Shown in pieces: positions 6,244 through 12,818 of a stretch of 12,818 nt of DNA. Position numbers and translations under genes: made by a program. The notes beneath the pieces were generated by a model that searched no databases, was not told the DNA's origin, and saw nothing but the letters and a program-made list of their open reading frames with translations. Source of the stretch: Armatimonadota bacterium (GTDB lineage Bacteria > Armatimonadota > Fimbriimonadia > Fimbriimonadales > ATM1); the NCBI GenBank assembly GCA_013816225.1, contig JACDEQ010000034.1:1-12818 (forward strand). Direction: 5' to 3'. Position 1 is the stretch's first letter, and the number at the start of each line of letters is the position of its first letter.

Positions 6244-6990
6244 ATGAAAATACTCGTTCCCATCAAGAGGGTGCCCGACCCGTACGCGAAAATCAAAGTC
6301 AATTCTTCCGGTGACGGCATCGAAACGGTCGGGCTTAAGTACGAAATCAACCCGTTCGACGAGATTGCGGTCGAGGAGGCGGTGCGAATCGCGGAATCTG
6401 CGCATTCAGAAATCGTCGTTGTATCGATAGGCAGCGTGGAATGTGAGGAGCAGATCAGGAAAGCGCTGGCGATGGGCGCTAATCGTGCCATTTTGGTGGA
6501 AACTTCCGAAGAATGCGACTCTTTGGGAATCGCGAAAATACTGAGCAAGATCGCCGATAAAGAACAGCCTGATATCATCCTCATGGGCAAGCAAGCCATC
6601 GACGACGACTCGAACCAGTCCGGCCAGATGCTGGCCGCCATTAGGAAATGGCCACAAGCGACGTGCGCGAGCAAGATTACGTTGGAGAATGGAAGCGTGC
6701 AGGTAATTCGCGAAACCGATACCGGCCAAGAAACGCTCAAGATGCCGCTGCCCGCGGTAATTACGGCTGATTTGCGCCTAAACGAACCACGCTATGTCGC
6801 GCTCCCCGGAATCATCAAAGCACGCACGAAACCGATAGAGAAATTAACATTGTCGGATATGGGTATCAAAGCCGAAAATCGCGTCAAGATCACGACGATG
6901 CGGCATCCGCAGGGAAGAGCGCCGGGGCGAAAGGTAGCGAATGTCGACGAATTAGTGAAGGCATTGAAAGAAGAAGCGGGTGTACTTTGA
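6244..6990 (+). CDS. etfB: Electron transfer flavoprotein beta subunit
   Basis: EtfB pairs with EtfA to form the FAD/AMP-containing electron carrier that takes electrons from acyl-CoA dehydrogenases and passes them to ETF:quinone oxidoreductase. The 248-residue protein begins MKILVPIKRVPDPYAKIKV and carries the AMP-site region MGKQAIDDDSNQSGQMLAAI and the hallmark LPAVITADLRLNEPRYVALP followed by GIIKARTKPIE. Length and motifs are standard for group I ETF. The start is 2 bp after the fadN stop and lacks an evident ribosome-binding site of its own, suggesting translation by reinitiation. Its TGA shares one base with the etfA ATG (TGATG). The electron-bifurcating type usually sits with Bcd or Fix genes; nothing here points to that. 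Confidence 0.96.
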   Translation: MKILVPIKRVPDPYAKIKVNSSGDGIETVGLKYEINPFDEIAVEEAVRIAESAHSEIVVVSIGSVECEEQIRKALAMGANRAILVETSEECDSLGIAKILSKIADKEQPDIILMGKQAIDDDSNQSGQMLAAIRKWPQATCASKITLENGSVQVIRETDTGQETLKMPLPAVITADLRLNEPRYVALPGIIKARTKPIEKLTLSDMGIKAENRVKITTMRHPQGRAPGRKVANVDELVKALKEEAGVL

Positions 6991-7880
6991 TGGCTGATTT
7001 ACTGCTTATCGCGGCGTCCGCTGCAGAATGCGAGAGTCTGGCGGCCTTTGGGCAGGCGTATGGCGCCGGTTACGATATTCTATGCCTATCCGGATCTGCG
7101 CCCACAGACCTGGGAGCGGAGCGAGTTCTGAACGCGAATTCCGAAGTGCCCACTGCGGATGCGCTCGCCTCCGCGCTCGCGCCGATCGCAAAGGAATACA
7201 AAGTCGTCGCTGCATCCGCTTCGATGACGGGCAAAGACTGGGCGCCGCGTCTTGCGGGATTGGTCGACAGACCCATGGCTAGCGATATTATCGCCGTTCT
7301 CGGGCCTGGCCGTTTCTCTCGGCCCATGTACGCCGGCAACGTAATCGCGGATGTGGAGATCGGAGCCTCGGAGTTCGTCCTGACGGTGCGCTCGACGGCC
7401 TTCGCAAGTCCAAAGCGTTCGGGCGGGTCGGTTTCGGAAGACGTATCGCTTTCTTATTCTGGGTCTACGGACAGGACCGGAGTGGCCGCCTCGGACGGCG
7501 GTAGGCCAGACCTTTGCCAAGCGCGCGTCGTAGTTTCCGGTGGCCGCCCGCTCAAGGACGCTGAGACTTTTGAGAAACTAATAGGCGGCCTTGCGGACGT
7601 TCTGGGCGGGGCGGTCGGAGCAACGAGAGCGGCTGTAGACAACGGCATTGCGCCGAATGAGTTGCAGGTTGGCCAGACCGGAAAGGTCGTCGCCCCCGAG
7701 CTTTACATCGCTGCAGGAATCAGTGGAAGCACCCAACACATGGCAGGGATGAAGGACAGCAAGGTGATCGTCGTAATAAACACCGACCCCGAGGCGCCGC
7801 TGTTCGAGATCGCTGACTACGGCTTGGTCCAAGACCTGTTCATTGCCGTACCGGAATTGATCGAGAAGCTACGGGCGTAG
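6990..7880 (+). CDS. etfA: Electron transfer flavoprotein alpha subunit
   Basis: EtfA holds the FAD of the ETF heterodimer. The 296-residue protein has a divergent N-terminal domain and a well conserved C-terminal FAD domain: VVSGGRPLKD (181-190, where VVSGGRGL is usual), GGAVGATRAAVDNG (206-219), LQVGQTGKVVAPELYIAAGI (225-244), SGSTQHMAGM (245-254) and LFEIADYGLVQDLF (271-284). GISGAIQHLAGM is the common form of the middle motif; here Ser-Thr replaces Ala-Ile next to the FAD-contacting Gln-His. The ATG at 6990 overlaps the etfB stop by one base; a TTG at 6987 would add only one residue. The stop lies within a short palindrome shared with the convergent small gene, with a 12-bp overlap. Confidence 0.96.
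   Translation: MADLLLIAASAAECESLAAFGQAYGAGYDILCLSGSAPTDLGAERVLNANSEVPTADALASALAPIAKEYKVVAASASMTGKDWAPRLAGLVDRPMASDIIAVLGPGRFSRPMYAGNVIADVEIGASEFVLTVRSTAFASPKRSGGSVSEDVSLSYSGSTDRTGVAASDGGRPDLCQARVVVSGGRPLKDAETFEKLIGGLADVLGGAVGATRAAVDNGIAPNELQVGQTGKVVAPELYIAAGISGSTQHMAGMKDSKVIVVINTDPEAPLFEIADYGLVQDLFIAVPELIEKLRA
7869..7880. repeat. Palindrome carrying the stop codons of both convergent genes
   Basis: CTACGGGCGTAG is an inverted repeat with 5-bp arms around GG. Its right end is the TAG stop of etfA; its left end, read on the other strand, is the TAG stop of the FtsB-like gene. The stem is too short, and lacks a T-run, to be a confident intrinsic terminator. No other terminator is visible between the two convergent operons. 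Confidence 0.45.
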
Positions 7881-8135
7881 GCGCAGCGGCGTTTCGTCAG
7901 GCTTTCTGTAGCCGTTTATTCGGGCCTGCTCTTCCTGGCCGATTGCGGTTTCCAGCCGAGCCTTCTTATCGAGGAGATTGGTGCGCTCGGCCTCAACCGC
8001 CTGCATTCGCGCTTCGTTTCGGGCTTTCGCCGCAGACTGTTGGCGATAAATCTGCCACGTTTCGCGATTGAGGTATACAGCGCCACCTACGGCAATTGCC
8101 AAGCCCAAGATCCACCACTTGCTCTTTCGTTTCAT
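7869..8135 (-). CDS. Small FtsB/DivIC-like membrane protein (putative division protein)
   Basis: An 88-residue protein with the architecture of FtsB/DivIC. There is a short basic N-terminus (MKRKSKWW), one transmembrane helix (about 7-22, ILGLAIAVGGAVYL), a charged alpha-helical stretch likely to form a coiled coil (about 30-68) and a C-terminal motif ARINGYRKPDETPLRL. That motif resembles the FtsB ending AR..L...RPGET..RL. FtsB/DivIC joins FtsL and FtsQ/DivIB to activate septal wall synthesis. The start at 8135 has a strong ribosome-binding site (GGAGG 5 nt upstream) and overlaps the pyk stop as ATGA. Context helps: ftsB lies directly downstream of eno in many proteobacteria, and here eno is two genes upstream. 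The coiled-coil heptads are imperfect and homology was not tested, so an unrelated small membrane protein remains possible. Confidence 0.55.
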   Translation of the reverse strand: MKRKSKWWILGLAIAVGGAVYLNRETWQIYRQQSAAKARNEARMQAVEAERTNLLDKKARLETAIGQEEQARINGYRKPDETPLRLRP

Positions 8136-9550
8136 TTTTCCTCCGGTTGATTTACCCTCAGTAGAGTAACAAAATTCGTTGCGCCCGGCATTCCGACGGG
8201 AAGCCCTGCGGTGATGACCACCATGTCGCCGGCCTTGAGAAATCCCGCTTCGAGAGCCGCCGAAAATCCGGTTGCGATCATTTCTTCCGTTGCGCCGAAC
8301 GACTTGGTCAGCAAGGGGCGGACTCCCCAGAAAAGCGAGGTCTGCCTGGCTGTTCTCTCGCTGTGCGTCGCGCATAGAATTACGGCCTTTGGCTTGTATT
8401 TCGAGACCATTCGTGCCGCAAACCCACTCGTGGAAAATGCGAGGATATTCTTTGTGCGAAGATTGGTTGCGATCATCACGGCTGCGTGCGCGACCGCTTC
8501 TGTTGATTCGGAGATGCGTTCGGGTTCCTGCGCCGCGATGGCTTTCGCGAAGATGCTGCTTTGCTCGGTCTTGACGGCGATTTTGTCCATGTAGTCGACC
8601 GCTTCGATGGGATGGGCACCGGCCGCCGTCTCGCCGCTTAGCATGATAGCGTCGGTGCCATCTAGGATTGCGTTCGCGATATCTGTTGCTTCAGCTCGCG
8701 TGGGCCGCGGGTTGTGAACCATGCTTTCCATCATTTGGGTTGCGGTTATTACGGGCTTTCCGGCTACGCGGCAAAGGCCGATAATTCTTTTTTGCACCAG
8801 GGGCACATCTTCGATCGCCATTTGCAGACCGAGGTCGCCGCGCGCAACCATAATTGCGTCGCTCACGGCGATAATGTTCTCGATGTCCTGGACGGCGTCG
8901 CGCATTTCTATTTTTGCGATAACGCGTAACCCAGAATCTGCCTTTTTCGTCGATTCGGCGACAAGGCGAACATCGTCGGCGGATTTCACATAGCTGATCG
9001 CAACATATTCCACGCGCTTTTCGGCACCGATCTTCAGGTCTTCGCGATCCTTCGTTGTCATCGCTGGTGTGTCGAAGCTTACGCCTACTACTGTTATCCC
9101 CTGCTTGGTGCGAATGGTGCCACCCGAGAGACACGTGAGGGTTATTTCGCCACCTTCCAGGGAAGCGACGCGAAAGGACACATCGCCGTCTCCGGTGAGC
9201 AGTCTGCGCCCGGTTTCCAAAACGTGTAGAACTTCCTGATGAGGTATGGGTAGTTTGCCCGGCCCGTTTCCCACAACGACCTGCTGCCCGGAAACGACGA
9301 GCATCTCCTTACCCGGTATCGTTCCGAGCCGGAACTTCGGCCCTTGCAAATCGAGAAGGATGGCCACGTGCGCTTTACGCTTGGTGGAGATTTCACGTAC
9401 CCAGTCGATCCATCGCGAGCGCGTGTCCCAGTCGCCGTGGCTACAGTTGATGCGCGCGACGTTCATGCCCGCGCCGATAAGCGCGTCGATTCCTGCGACG
9501 GAATCAACGGCGGGCCCTAGCGTGCAAACGATCTTCGTCTTCCTGAACAT
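8132..9550 (-). CDS. pyk: Pyruvate kinase, apparently of the potassium-independent type
   Basis: Pyruvate kinase transfers phosphate from phosphoenolpyruvate to ADP, the last step of glycolysis. The 472-residue protein has the normal length and domain order. Visible motifs are KIVCTLGP, MNVARINCSHGDW (29-41), RVIAKIEMRDAV with catalytic Lys213, MVARGDLGLQM with metal-binding Asp239, GKPVITATQMMESM and the C-terminal GLPVGMPGATNFV. The segment DLQGPKFRL (67-75) replaces the common DTKGPEIRT. In rabbit-muscle numbering this means Leu113, Gln114, Lys117 and Leu120, the set reported for potassium-independent enzymes, where Lys117 substitutes for the monovalent cation. The gene lies 42 bp after eno on the same strand and overlaps the next gene by 4 bp. 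AAGGA lies about 9 nt before the ATG. Confidence 0.95.
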   Translation of the reverse strand: MFRKTKIVCTLGPAVDSVAGIDALIGAGMNVARINCSHGDWDTRSRWIDWVREISTKRKAHVAILLDLQGPKFRLGTIPGKEMLVVSGQQVVVGNGPGKLPIPHQEVLHVLETGRRLLTGDGDVSFRVASLEGGEITLTCLSGGTIRTKQGITVVGVSFDTPAMTTKDREDLKIGAEKRVEYVAISYVKSADDVRLVAESTKKADSGLRVIAKIEMRDAVQDIENIIAVSDAIMVARGDLGLQMAIEDVPLVQKRIIGLCRVAGKPVITATQMMESMVHNPRPTRAEATDIANAILDGTDAIMLSGETAAGAHPIEAVDYMDKIAVKTEQSSIFAKAIAAQEPERISESTEAVAHAAVMIATNLRTKNILAFSTSGFAARMVSKYKPKAVILCATHSERTARQTSLFWGVRPLLTKSFGATEEMIATGFSAALEAGFLKAGDMVVITAGLPVGMPGATNFVTLLRVNQPEEK

Positions 9551-9592
9551 CCTTAACCATCCTTGGCCGGGTCAACAATTTTCAGACTCTTT

Positions 9593-10894
9593 CTACTTGC
9601 CGGAACGCTTCGTCCATTTTGCGTACACCGCCGCACCAGCGTACTCGGCGGAACCGTGCAGTTCTTCCTCGATCCTAAGGAGTTGGTTGTATTTCGCAAC
9701 GCGGTCGGTGCGGCAAGGCGCCCCGGTCTTTATCTGGCCGCAGCGGGTGGCGACCGCCAGATCGGCTATCGTTGTGTCCTCGGTCTCACCGCTTCGGTGG
9801 CTCATTACCGAGGTGTAGGCTGCCGTTCGCGCGAGGTTGACGGCCGAGAGCGTTTCTGTGAGCGTTCCTATCTGGTTGATCTTAATGAGGATGCTGTTCC
9901 CAATCGATTCGTCAATTCCTCGCGTGAGCCGCTCCACATTCGTCACGAAAAGGTCGTCTCCAACGAGTTGGCACTTATCGCCGAGGATCGATGTCAGCAG
10001 TTTCCAGCCCTCCCAATCGTCCTCTGCCAGACCGTCTTCGATGCTGACAATTGGATACTTGTCTGCAAGTTCTTTGTAGTAAGCGACCATATCCGCGGAC
10101 GCGCGTTCCCTCACGGCGCCTGCCTTGAACTTGTAGACGCCGCCTTCGTAGAACTCCGAACTCGCTGCGTCGATGGCAACCCTCACTTGACTGCCGGGTT
10201 CGTAGCCCGCCTTCTGGATCGCGTCTACGATGTAGTCGAATGCGAGCTCTTGCGTATCGAGGTTCGGCGCGAAACCGCCCTCGTCCCCGACACCGGTGAG
10301 CAAGCCCTTGCCGCCAAGTACCTTCTTGAGGGCCATGTAGACTTCGGTACCCATTCGGAGAGCTTCGGCGAAGCTCTCCGCGCCGACCGGGGCGATCATG
10401 AATTCTTGGATATCTACGTTGCTCGAAGCGTGCTTGCCGCCGTTCAGGATGTTCATCAGCGGGACCGGGAGAAGTGTTGCAGCGGTGCCTCCGACGTAAC
10501 GATATAGCGGTAGGCCAGCAGAAATCGCGGACGCTTTCGCAACGGCAAGGGAGACGCCGAGGATAGCATTGGCCCCTAGGCGGCTCTTGTTCGGGGTGCC
10601 GTCGAGGCCGATCAGCGTTTCGTCGATGAAGCTTTGCTCCTGCCCCTCGAGACCGAGAATTTCCGGGCCGATCACGTCGTTGACATTCGCGACTGCCTTC
10701 TGCACACCCTTGCCGCCGTATCTCGTCGCGTCCTCGTCGCGGAGTTCGACGGCTTCATGCGCTCCCGTACTGGCGCCGCTCGGAACTGCCGCCCGCCCGA
10801 AACTACCGTCGGCAAGGGTCACTTCCACTTCGACCGTCGGCGTCCCGCGGCTGTCCAAAATTTCACGACCGACAAGGGCTACAATGGTCGCCAT
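9593..10894 (-). CDS. eno: Enolase (phosphopyruvate hydratase)
   Basis: Enolase interconverts 2-phosphoglycerate and phosphoenolpyruvate in glycolysis and gluconeogenesis, and in many bacteria is also part of the RNA degradosome. The 433-residue protein is full length. It has PSGASTGAHEAVELRD (38-53), His155 in NGGKHA, Glu164 in DIQEFM, Glu205 in GDEGGFAPN, metal ligands Asp242, Glu286 (SIEDGLAEDDW) and Asp313 (VGDDLF), the catalytic Lys338 (ILIKINQIGT), SHRSGETED (366-374) and Lys389 (GQIKTGAP). The start has a strong GGGAGG ribosome-binding site. That site lies in a short hairpin in the 47-bp gap shared with the divergent tpiA. Small deviations such as GAPCRTDR for GAPSRSER are unlikely to affect activity. 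It is probably the first gene of the eno-pyk-FtsB-like operon. Confidence 0.97.
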   Translation of the reverse strand: MATIVALVGREILDSRGTPTVEVEVTLADGSFGRAAVPSGASTGAHEAVELRDEDATRYGGKGVQKAVANVNDVIGPEILGLEGQEQSFIDETLIGLDGTPNKSRLGANAILGVSLAVAKASAISAGLPLYRYVGGTAATLLPVPLMNILNGGKHASSNVDIQEFMIAPVGAESFAEALRMGTEVYMALKKVLGGKGLLTGVGDEGGFAPNLDTQELAFDYIVDAIQKAGYEPGSQVRVAIDAASSEFYEGGVYKFKAGAVRERASADMVAYYKELADKYPIVSIEDGLAEDDWEGWKLLTSILGDKCQLVGDDLFVTNVERLTRGIDESIGNSILIKINQIGTLTETLSAVNLARTAAYTSVMSHRSGETEDTTIADLAVATRCGQIKTGAPCRTDRVAKYNQLLRIEEELHGSAEYAGAAVYAKWTKRSGK

Positions 10895-10900
10895 AGAAAC

Positions 10901-10918
10901 CTCCCTGTTTCACGGGAG
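10901..10918 (-). promoter_or_regulatory. Hairpin enclosing the eno ribosome-binding site
   Basis: In the eno transcript, CTCCC at 10918-10914 can pair with GGGAG at 10905-10901. The stem extends by TG/CA across a one-base bulge around an AAA loop. GGGAGG is the eno ribosome-binding site, so the stem would mask it. A TAAACT at 10925-10920 could be a -10 box placing the transcript start just before the hairpin; no clear -35 is seen. This is a structural prediction by eye only. Confidence 0.35.
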
Positions 10919-10941
10919 AAGTTTACCCGCCGGGAATTTTC

Positions 10942-11730
10942 ATGGGCCGAAGAAGACTCGTTGTCGCGAACTGGAAGATGAACCTTACAACGCCGGAGGG
11001 CTGCAGCTTGGTCGAGGCCGTGTTGGGCACGGCAAAACAAAGACCCGAGGTCGACGTCGTGGTTTGTCCGAGCTTCGTTTCGCTGCAGCCCCTTGGAAGG
11101 TCGCTGGCCCATACGCCTGTGGCGCTTGGGGCTCAAGACGTGTTCTGGTTAGGCAAGGGAGCATATACTGGACAAGTTTCGCCCAGAATGTTGGTCGATT
11201 CCGGCTGCCGATATTGCATCGTGGGCCACAGTGAGGCTCGCGGGCGATTCGGATCCGAACCGCCGAGACCCTTGTCGTATTTTTCCGATACGGATGAGAC
11301 AGTGGCTCAGAAAGTTTCAGCACTGGTGTTCGCGAACATCGTGCCCATTCTGTGTGTCGGCGAAACCGCGCTGGAGCGACAGGACGGCAGGACGGATGAA
11401 GTGGTCGCTGAACAGTTGGCCAAGGCTCTAGAACGCGTCGCGCCGGAGGAGTGCTCAAACCTCACAATTGCTTATGAGCCCGTTTGGGCGATCGGAACCG
11501 GAAACGTTTGCGACGCCGACGAGGCCGCGAGGATGTGCGGGTTGATTCGCGACGAGGTTGCCTCAATTACCGATTCTGCTTGCGGAGACCAAGTGCGGAT
11601 CCTTTACGGTGGCAGCGTGAAAGCTTCCAACTGTGCGGAGATTTTCGCGAACAGTCAAGTAGACGGCGCCCTGGTCGGTGGGGCGAGCCTGATCGCCGAC
11701 GAGTTTTCCAAAATAGTACTATCCGCCTGA
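10942..11730 (+). CDS. tpiA: Triosephosphate isomerase
   Basis: TpiA interconverts dihydroxyacetone phosphate and glyceraldehyde 3-phosphate. The 262-residue TIM barrel has Asn10 and Lys12 in ANWKMN, the electrophilic His96 in CIVGHSE, the catalytic base Glu179 in AYEPVWAIGTG with the loop-6 hinge, the phosphate-binding YGGSVK (222-227) and GALVGGASL (242-250). Two features are unusual. The canonical GHSERR reads GHSEAR, with Ala replacing an interface arginine. It is followed by an insert of about 10 residues (GSEPPRPLSY) before the DTDETVAQKV helix. It is divergent from eno, with 47 bp between the starts, and has no strong ribosome-binding site. The thioesterase gene starts 7 bp after its stop. 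Confidence 0.96.
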   Translation: MGRRRLVVANWKMNLTTPEGCSLVEAVLGTAKQRPEVDVVVCPSFVSLQPLGRSLAHTPVALGAQDVFWLGKGAYTGQVSPRMLVDSGCRYCIVGHSEARGRFGSEPPRPLSYFSDTDETVAQKVSALVFANIVPILCVGETALERQDGRTDEVVAEQLAKALERVAPEECSNLTIAYEPVWAIGTGNVCDADEAARMCGLIRDEVASITDSACGDQVRILYGGSVKASNCAEIFANSQVDGALVGGASLIADEFSKIVLSA

Positions 11731-11737
11731 AACCTAT

Positions 11738-12283
11738 ATGGAAACGCGAACCCCTTCATCCACCATCGTCCAAATGTCGGAGCTGATGACTCCCGGCAAT
11801 GCAAATTTTCTCGGCAAAGTCTTCGGCGGTGCGATCCTTGCATTGCTCGACAAAGTAGCATACGTAACTGCCAGCAGGTTTGCCGGGAAGATATGTGTCA
11901 CCGCAAGTTTCGACCGGGTGGACTTTCACAGCCCGATCGAGGTCGGGGAGTTGGTACATATGGTGGGCAGTGTCGACTTTGCTGGCCGGACGAGCGTGCA
12001 AACGCGCATCGAGGTGTATGCGGAAAACATCCACGAGGGAACCACGAGGCATACCAACAGCTGCATCGTCACGATGGTCGCTATCGACGACGACGGGAAG
12101 CCCACGCCCATACCCCAACTGATTGCCGAGACGCGCGAAGAGAAGATCAGGTTTTTGCAAGGGAGAGCCCGGAAAGAATGGGCCAAGACACATGTGACGG
12201 ATAGCCTAGAGCTCCTAGGGAAGCTGGAGTCGATGGACGACGCCGAACTCGACCGTCTTATGCAATCCGATCTGCGCCCATAA
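11738..12283 (+). CDS. Acyl-CoA thioesterase, hotdog fold (YciA/BACH type)
   Basis: This enzyme class hydrolyses acyl-CoA to free fatty acid and CoA in the cytoplasm. The 181-residue protein carries the hotdog core signature: PGNANFLGKVFGGAILALLD (19-38, with Asn22, the FGG turn and Asp38), then CVTASFDRVDFHSPIEVGEL (53-72) and the strand NSCIVTMVAIDDDGKPTPIP. In the YciA/BACH group a conserved Asn and Asp at the start of the central helix form the active site, and both are present. The C-terminal tail (about 130-181) is charged and helical, longer than in E. coli YciA (132 residues), closer to Bacillus YkhA-like proteins. It follows tpiA by 7 bp, probably co-transcribed, without a clear ribosome-binding site. 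The link with fadN and etf nearby suggests, but does not show, a role in acyl-CoA turnover. Confidence 0.88.
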   Translation: METRTPSSTIVQMSELMTPGNANFLGKVFGGAILALLDKVAYVTASRFAGKICVTASFDRVDFHSPIEVGELVHMVGSVDFAGRTSVQTRIEVYAENIHEGTTRHTNSCIVTMVAIDDDGKPTPIPQLIAETREEKIRFLQGRARKEWAKTHVTDSLELLGKLESMDDAELDRLMQSDLRP

Positions 12284-12818
12284 ACTCTCGAAGCGGCTCG
12301 GGAATTGTTACGCTTCCGTCTGCCTGCTGGTAGGTTTCGAGCAGCGCCGCCATTAATCTTGGGCATGCGACCCCACTCGCGTTGAGCGTGTGAACAAACC
12401 TGGGTTTCGCGCTCGGCTCCGGGCGGTAGCGGATGTTCGCCCGACGGGCCTGGAAGTCCTCGAAATTGCTCACGCTACTGACTTCCAAGTACTGCCCCAC
12501 CCCCGGCGCCCACACTTCCAGATCGTACTGCTTAGCATTTGAAAAACTCATGTCGCCTGTGCAAATAGATACAACGCGGTAGTGCAAGTTCAAAGCCTGC
12601 AAAATGCTTTCCGCATTCTCGCGAAGCGATTCCAATTCGTCGTAGCTCGTTTCCGGTGTGGTGAATTTCACCATTTCGACCTTATCGAATTGATGGACCC
12701 TGAGCAGACCGCGGGTGTCTTTACCCGCGGCTCCGGCCTCGCGCCGGAAACAACCTGAAAAGGCAACATAACGAATGGGCATGTCGGAGGCGTCGAGAAT
12801 CTCATCACGGTGTAGGTT
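12258..12818 (-). CDS. serS: Seryl-tRNA synthetase, C-terminal part (5' end outside the window)
   Basis: SerRS charges tRNA-Ser with serine. The 186 C-terminal residues visible belong to the class II catalytic domain. Motif 2 is CFRREAGAAGKDTRGLLRVH followed by QFDKVEMV, the serine/ATP pocket includes TGDMSFSNAKQYDLEVWAPG, the EVSSVSNFEDFQARR block is close to the usual EISSCSNFEDFQARR, and motif 3 is NASGVACPRLMAALLE with the class II arginine. The protein ends ADGSVTIPEPLREFMGADRI-A, the standard SerRS C-terminus. The reading frame is open to the window edge, so the N-terminal tRNA-binding coiled coil and the start lie beyond 12818. The last 26 bp overlap the convergent thioesterase gene. 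Confidence 0.96.
   Translation of the reverse strand, partial: NLHRDEILDASDMPIRYVAFSGCFRREAGAAGKDTRGLLRVHQFDKVEMVKFTTPETSYDELESLRENAESILQALNLHYRVVSICTGDMSFSNAKQYDLEVWAPGVGQYLEVSSVSNFEDFQARRANIRYRPEPSAKPRFVHTLNASGVACPRLMAALLETYQQADGSVTIPEPLREFMGADRIA

Noticed and set aside
8136..8375. 80-codon extension of the FtsB-like gene from 8375
   Set aside because: It is a shifted frame inside pyk; the ATG at 8135 has a strong GGAGG site and directly precedes the membrane helix.
9551..9592. Promoter or terminator between eno and pyk
   Set aside because: The 42-bp gap shows no stem with a T-run and no convincing -35/-10 pair; simple operon read-through fits better.
9563..10507. Long plus-strand open frame (314 codons) opposite eno
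   Set aside because: It is fully antisense to an intact enolase, has no recognisable domain and an Arg/Val/Leu-rich composition typical of a GC-rich complementary frame.

Overview
This window is bacterial chromosome: compact, moderately GC-rich by eye, with many start/stop overlaps and almost no intergenic DNA. No tRNA, rRNA, CRISPR array or intact insertion sequence is visible. Housekeeping genes dominate (mutL, ruvC, a fadN-type beta-oxidation gene, etfB/etfA, pyk, eno, tpiA, serS). The sequence does not fix the phylum. The triosephosphate isomerase insert, the mutL-ruvC pair and the fadN-etfBA block remind me of environmental lineages such as Armatimonadota, but this is a weak guess.

Positions 1-1694, minus strand, are a decaying accessory region. 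In transcription order they hold a 54-codon C-terminal remnant of a MacB/FtsX-type ABC permease, an intact MacB/LolD-type ABC ATPase, the first 53 codons of an HU-like/DUF4469-type DNA-binding protein, a small type II toxin-antitoxin pair (antitoxin first), and a C-terminal piece of the same DUF4469-type family that runs off the window edge. The toxin-antitoxin pair thus sits inside, and replaces the middle of, the DUF4469-type gene. The toxin itself seems to carry a +1 frameshift near its N-terminus.

Positions 1795-7880, plus strand, hold mutL and ruvC (4-bp overlap; mismatch repair and Holliday-junction resolution), then fadN (3-hydroxyacyl-CoA dehydrogenase/enoyl-CoA hydratase), etfB and etfA, packed with spacings of 2 bp and -1 bp. 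This joins the hydration/NAD-linked oxidation steps of fatty-acid degradation to the flavoprotein that takes electrons from acyl-CoA dehydrogenases.

Positions 7869-10894, minus strand, hold eno, pyk and a small FtsB/DivIC-like membrane protein: the last two steps of glycolysis followed by a probable division protein. The pyruvate kinase carries the residues associated with potassium-independent enzymes.

Positions 10942-12283, plus strand, hold tpiA, divergent from eno across 47 bp, and a hotdog acyl-CoA thioesterase. The 3' part of serS enters on the minus strand (12258-12818) and overlaps the thioesterase gene tail-to-tail.

I see no clearly new multi-gene system. The most unusual points are the toxin-antitoxin replacement inside the DUF4469-type gene, the toxin frameshift, the orphaned ABC ATPase, the FtsB-like gene in a glycolytic operon and the potassium-independent pyruvate kinase signature.
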